From the NCBI GenBank assembly GCA_013696265.1, contig JACCYX010000366.1:1-5806 (forward strand): a DNA stretch of 5,806 nt. The letters are read 5' to 3'. Below, piece after piece: positions 4,493-5,806 of this stretch. Source of the stretch: Chloroflexia bacterium (GTDB lineage: Bacteria > Chloroflexota > Chloroflexia > Thermomicrobiales > UBA6265). Made by a program: the position numbers and the translations under genes. The notes under the pieces are model-generated. The model was not told where the DNA came from, searched no databases, and worked only from the letters and a program-made list of their open reading frames with translations. Every line of letters begins with the position of its first letter. Position 1 is the stretch's first letter.

Positions 4493-5806
4493 TCAGCGTG
4501 AGGTGTTGCCGAAGCCGTGGAGGACCGCGTCGACATCGGCGACCGTGGTTGCCCGCTCCTCGAACCAGAACGACCAGAGCGGCCCGAGGTCGGCACCACT
4601 GGCCTCCTCGAAGGCGCGCCGCGGGTCGTCCGGCGTGGAAATGGCGAACCGGTAATCCCTGGCGTAGATCGCCAGCCCAGCAAAGAACGCCTCGTCCCCA
4701 ATCGCCTGGCGGATGGCCTCGAAACCGAGCGCCGCCTTCCCGTAGACCAGGTGGCCGCGGGTCGCGATATCGGTTTCGTCCGTGAGCGGGGCATCTGCGA
4801 TCCCGTCACGGCCCGAGGCGAGCATCGCCCGGTATCCGCTGGCGACCCATTCGCGCAGGTATCGCTCCGCCCCCTCGACGCCCTCCCGTTCGCGCATGGC
4901 GAGCACGCTCAGCGCGTTGGCCAGCCCTTCGGTCATGAAGCCGTGATCGTTGTTGTTGCTGCCGACGATGCCGCCGATCCACTGGTGACTCAACTCATGG
5001 GTCAGCACGAAGCCCAAGCGCTCCCGTGCGCCCGCCGACAATTCGCCATCCTCCACGAGGGGCGCGAGGACGAGCCAGACGATGCCGCTCCAGGAGACGC
5101 CGCCCGCCCCCGCCAGCGGCACGGCGGTGATATCGAGTTCATCGCCGGGATACTCGCCGAGCCACGATTCGTACACGGGCAGGGTGTCCGCCGCGACCGC
5201 CAGGATCGCTTCCGCCAGGCCGGGCCGCGCCAGGTCGTCCGGCAGCGTCACCCGCACGTCGATCCCGGCTACCGATCGCACGGTCGTCTCCGTGTCTTCC
5301 GCCAGCGGCAGCGACAGGGTCAGGTCCCGGCCCGGCGGCGTCGAGATCGTGGTGGTCTGCAGGTCCAGGGATTCGTCCACGGTGGCGCCGGTCGTGCTCC
5401 CCGAGCCCAGCACCAGGTACTGGTCGGGGGTTGTCAACGTGAGGTCATAGGTCGCGCTTTCGGCGAAGGTGGGATCGCCAAACCTCGTCGGGGGGTCGAG
5501 GTACAAGCCCGAGCCAGCCTCCCAACCTGCCAGGATCGGATGCCAATCGGCCAGCCACCAGCCGGTCTCCCGGTCGCCGCCGAGAATCCCGAAGCTGGCG
5601 CCGGAGGTGGCGGGAACTGTGGTTTCGAAGGCAAGCCCGATCACCGCGTCCTCGCCGCTGGGCACAGCCGGGTCTAGTTCCACTTCGAGCACGGTCGCGT
5701 CTGTCCATAGCGTCGATTCGGCCAGCTGCCCATCGACCGTAACCGCCGATACAGCTGTTTGGCCATCGCCGTAGTGGTCGGCGTTGGGGTAGAGCCGGAA
5801 GTAGAG
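4493..5806 (-). CDS. M1 family metallopeptidase (N-terminus beyond window end)
   Basis: This is a zinc metallopeptidase of the M1 (aminopeptidase N/LTA4 hydrolase) clan. The frame is open from the last base of the window, so the true start, and any signal peptide or lipobox, lies outside; 438 residues are visible. The first residues, LYFRLYPNADHYGDGQTAV, are typical of the M1 N-terminal beta domain. The catalytic domain has the zinc motif HELSHQW (His codon at 4997-4999) with the third ligand Glu in TEGLA (codon 4928-4930), spaced exactly HExxH-x18-E. The likely catalytic Tyr is in HLVYGKAALGFEAI, followed by the usual IGDEAFFAGLAIYARDYRF segment. At the place of the GxMEN exopeptidase motif, 34 residues before the HExxH, the sequence reads GGVSW (5090-5104), lacking the Glu that normally binds the substrate amino group. 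The protein ends about 145 residues after the zinc Glu, with no large C-terminal helical domain. True aminopeptidase activity is therefore uncertain. Confidence 0.93.
   Translation of the reverse strand, partial: LYFRLYPNADHYGDGQTAVSAVTVDGQLAESTLWTDATVLEVELDPAVPSGEDAVIGLAFETTVPATSGASFGILGGDRETGWWLADWHPILAGWEAGSGLYLDPPTRFGDPTFAESATYDLTLTTPDQYLVLGSGSTTGATVDESLDLQTTTISTPPGRDLTLSLPLAEDTETTVRSVAGIDVRVTLPDDLARPGLAEAILAVAADTLPVYESWLGEYPGDELDITAVPLAGAGGVSWSGIVWLVLAPLVEDGELSAGARERLGFVLTHELSHQWIGGIVGSNNNDHGFMTEGLANALSVLAMREREGVEGAERYLREWVASGYRAMLASGRDGIADAPLTDETDIATRGHLVYGKAALGFEAIRQAIGDEAFFAGLAIYARDYRFAISTPDDPRRAFEEASGADLGPLWSFWFEERATTVADVDAVLHGFGNTSR

Noticed and set aside
4517..5677. A 386-codon open frame on the plus strand opposite the M1 peptidase
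   Set aside because: It is the same antisense effect of codon bias; no domain is visible, whereas the minus strand encodes full M1 motifs.
1..5806. CRISPR array, complete insertion sequence, tRNA or rRNA gene
   Set aside because: No regularly spaced direct repeats, transposase frame or conserved RNA gene sequence was found on either strand.

Overview
The window is GC-rich, densely coded bacterial chromosome. It carries six genes on two strands: two are cut by the window edges and the rest are complete. The mix of genes (a UgpC/MalK-type ABC ATPase, a WYL regulator, a DUF3224 protein, Hsp20 and a secreted-type M1 metallopeptidase), the strong preference for G or C in third codon positions, and REP-like intergenic DNA containing CCTGAGCGGAGCGAAGGATC suggest a Chloroflexota genome, perhaps of the Thermomicrobia/Sphaerobacter type. 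That assignment is inference from memory of similar genomes; no rRNA or other marker gene is present.

Layout. Positions 1-824 (+) hold the C-terminal two thirds of a sugar or glycerol-phosphate type ABC importer ATPase, followed by a perfect 15-bp hairpin (854-886). Positions 927-1771 (+) hold a two-gene unit: a free-standing 204-aa JAB/MPN-like metalloprotease-fold protein, then a 77-aa protein of unknown family joined to it by an ATGA overlap. Positions 1812-2786 (-) hold a WYL-domain HTH regulator that converges on that pair and diverges from a DUF3224 protein (2930-3331, +). The shared upstream region has a TGACA-N5-TGTCA dyad next to a TATGAT box. Positions 3332-3521 hold two hairpins back to back between DUF3224 and the convergent Hsp20 gene (3522-4034, -). 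Hsp20 has a very good sigma-70 promoter (TTGACA-17-TATCAT) and a leader with two overlapping dyads. Positions 4137-4492 contain no credible gene but are rich in inverted repeats. Positions 4493-5806 (-) hold an M1-family metallopeptidase whose N-terminus lies outside the window.

The genes do not form one pathway. The functional pairings I can support are the JAB-like/77-aa unit, which is translationally coupled, and the WYL regulator with the divergent DUF3224 gene, where regulation of the neighbour is plausible but unproven. The most interesting items are the JAB-like cassette with an unusual insertion in its metal-binding motif, the M1 peptidase that has lost its GxMEN exopeptidase motif, the Hsp20 leader, and the structured intergenic element at 4268-4462. 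None of these proves a new system; each comes with a specific check.
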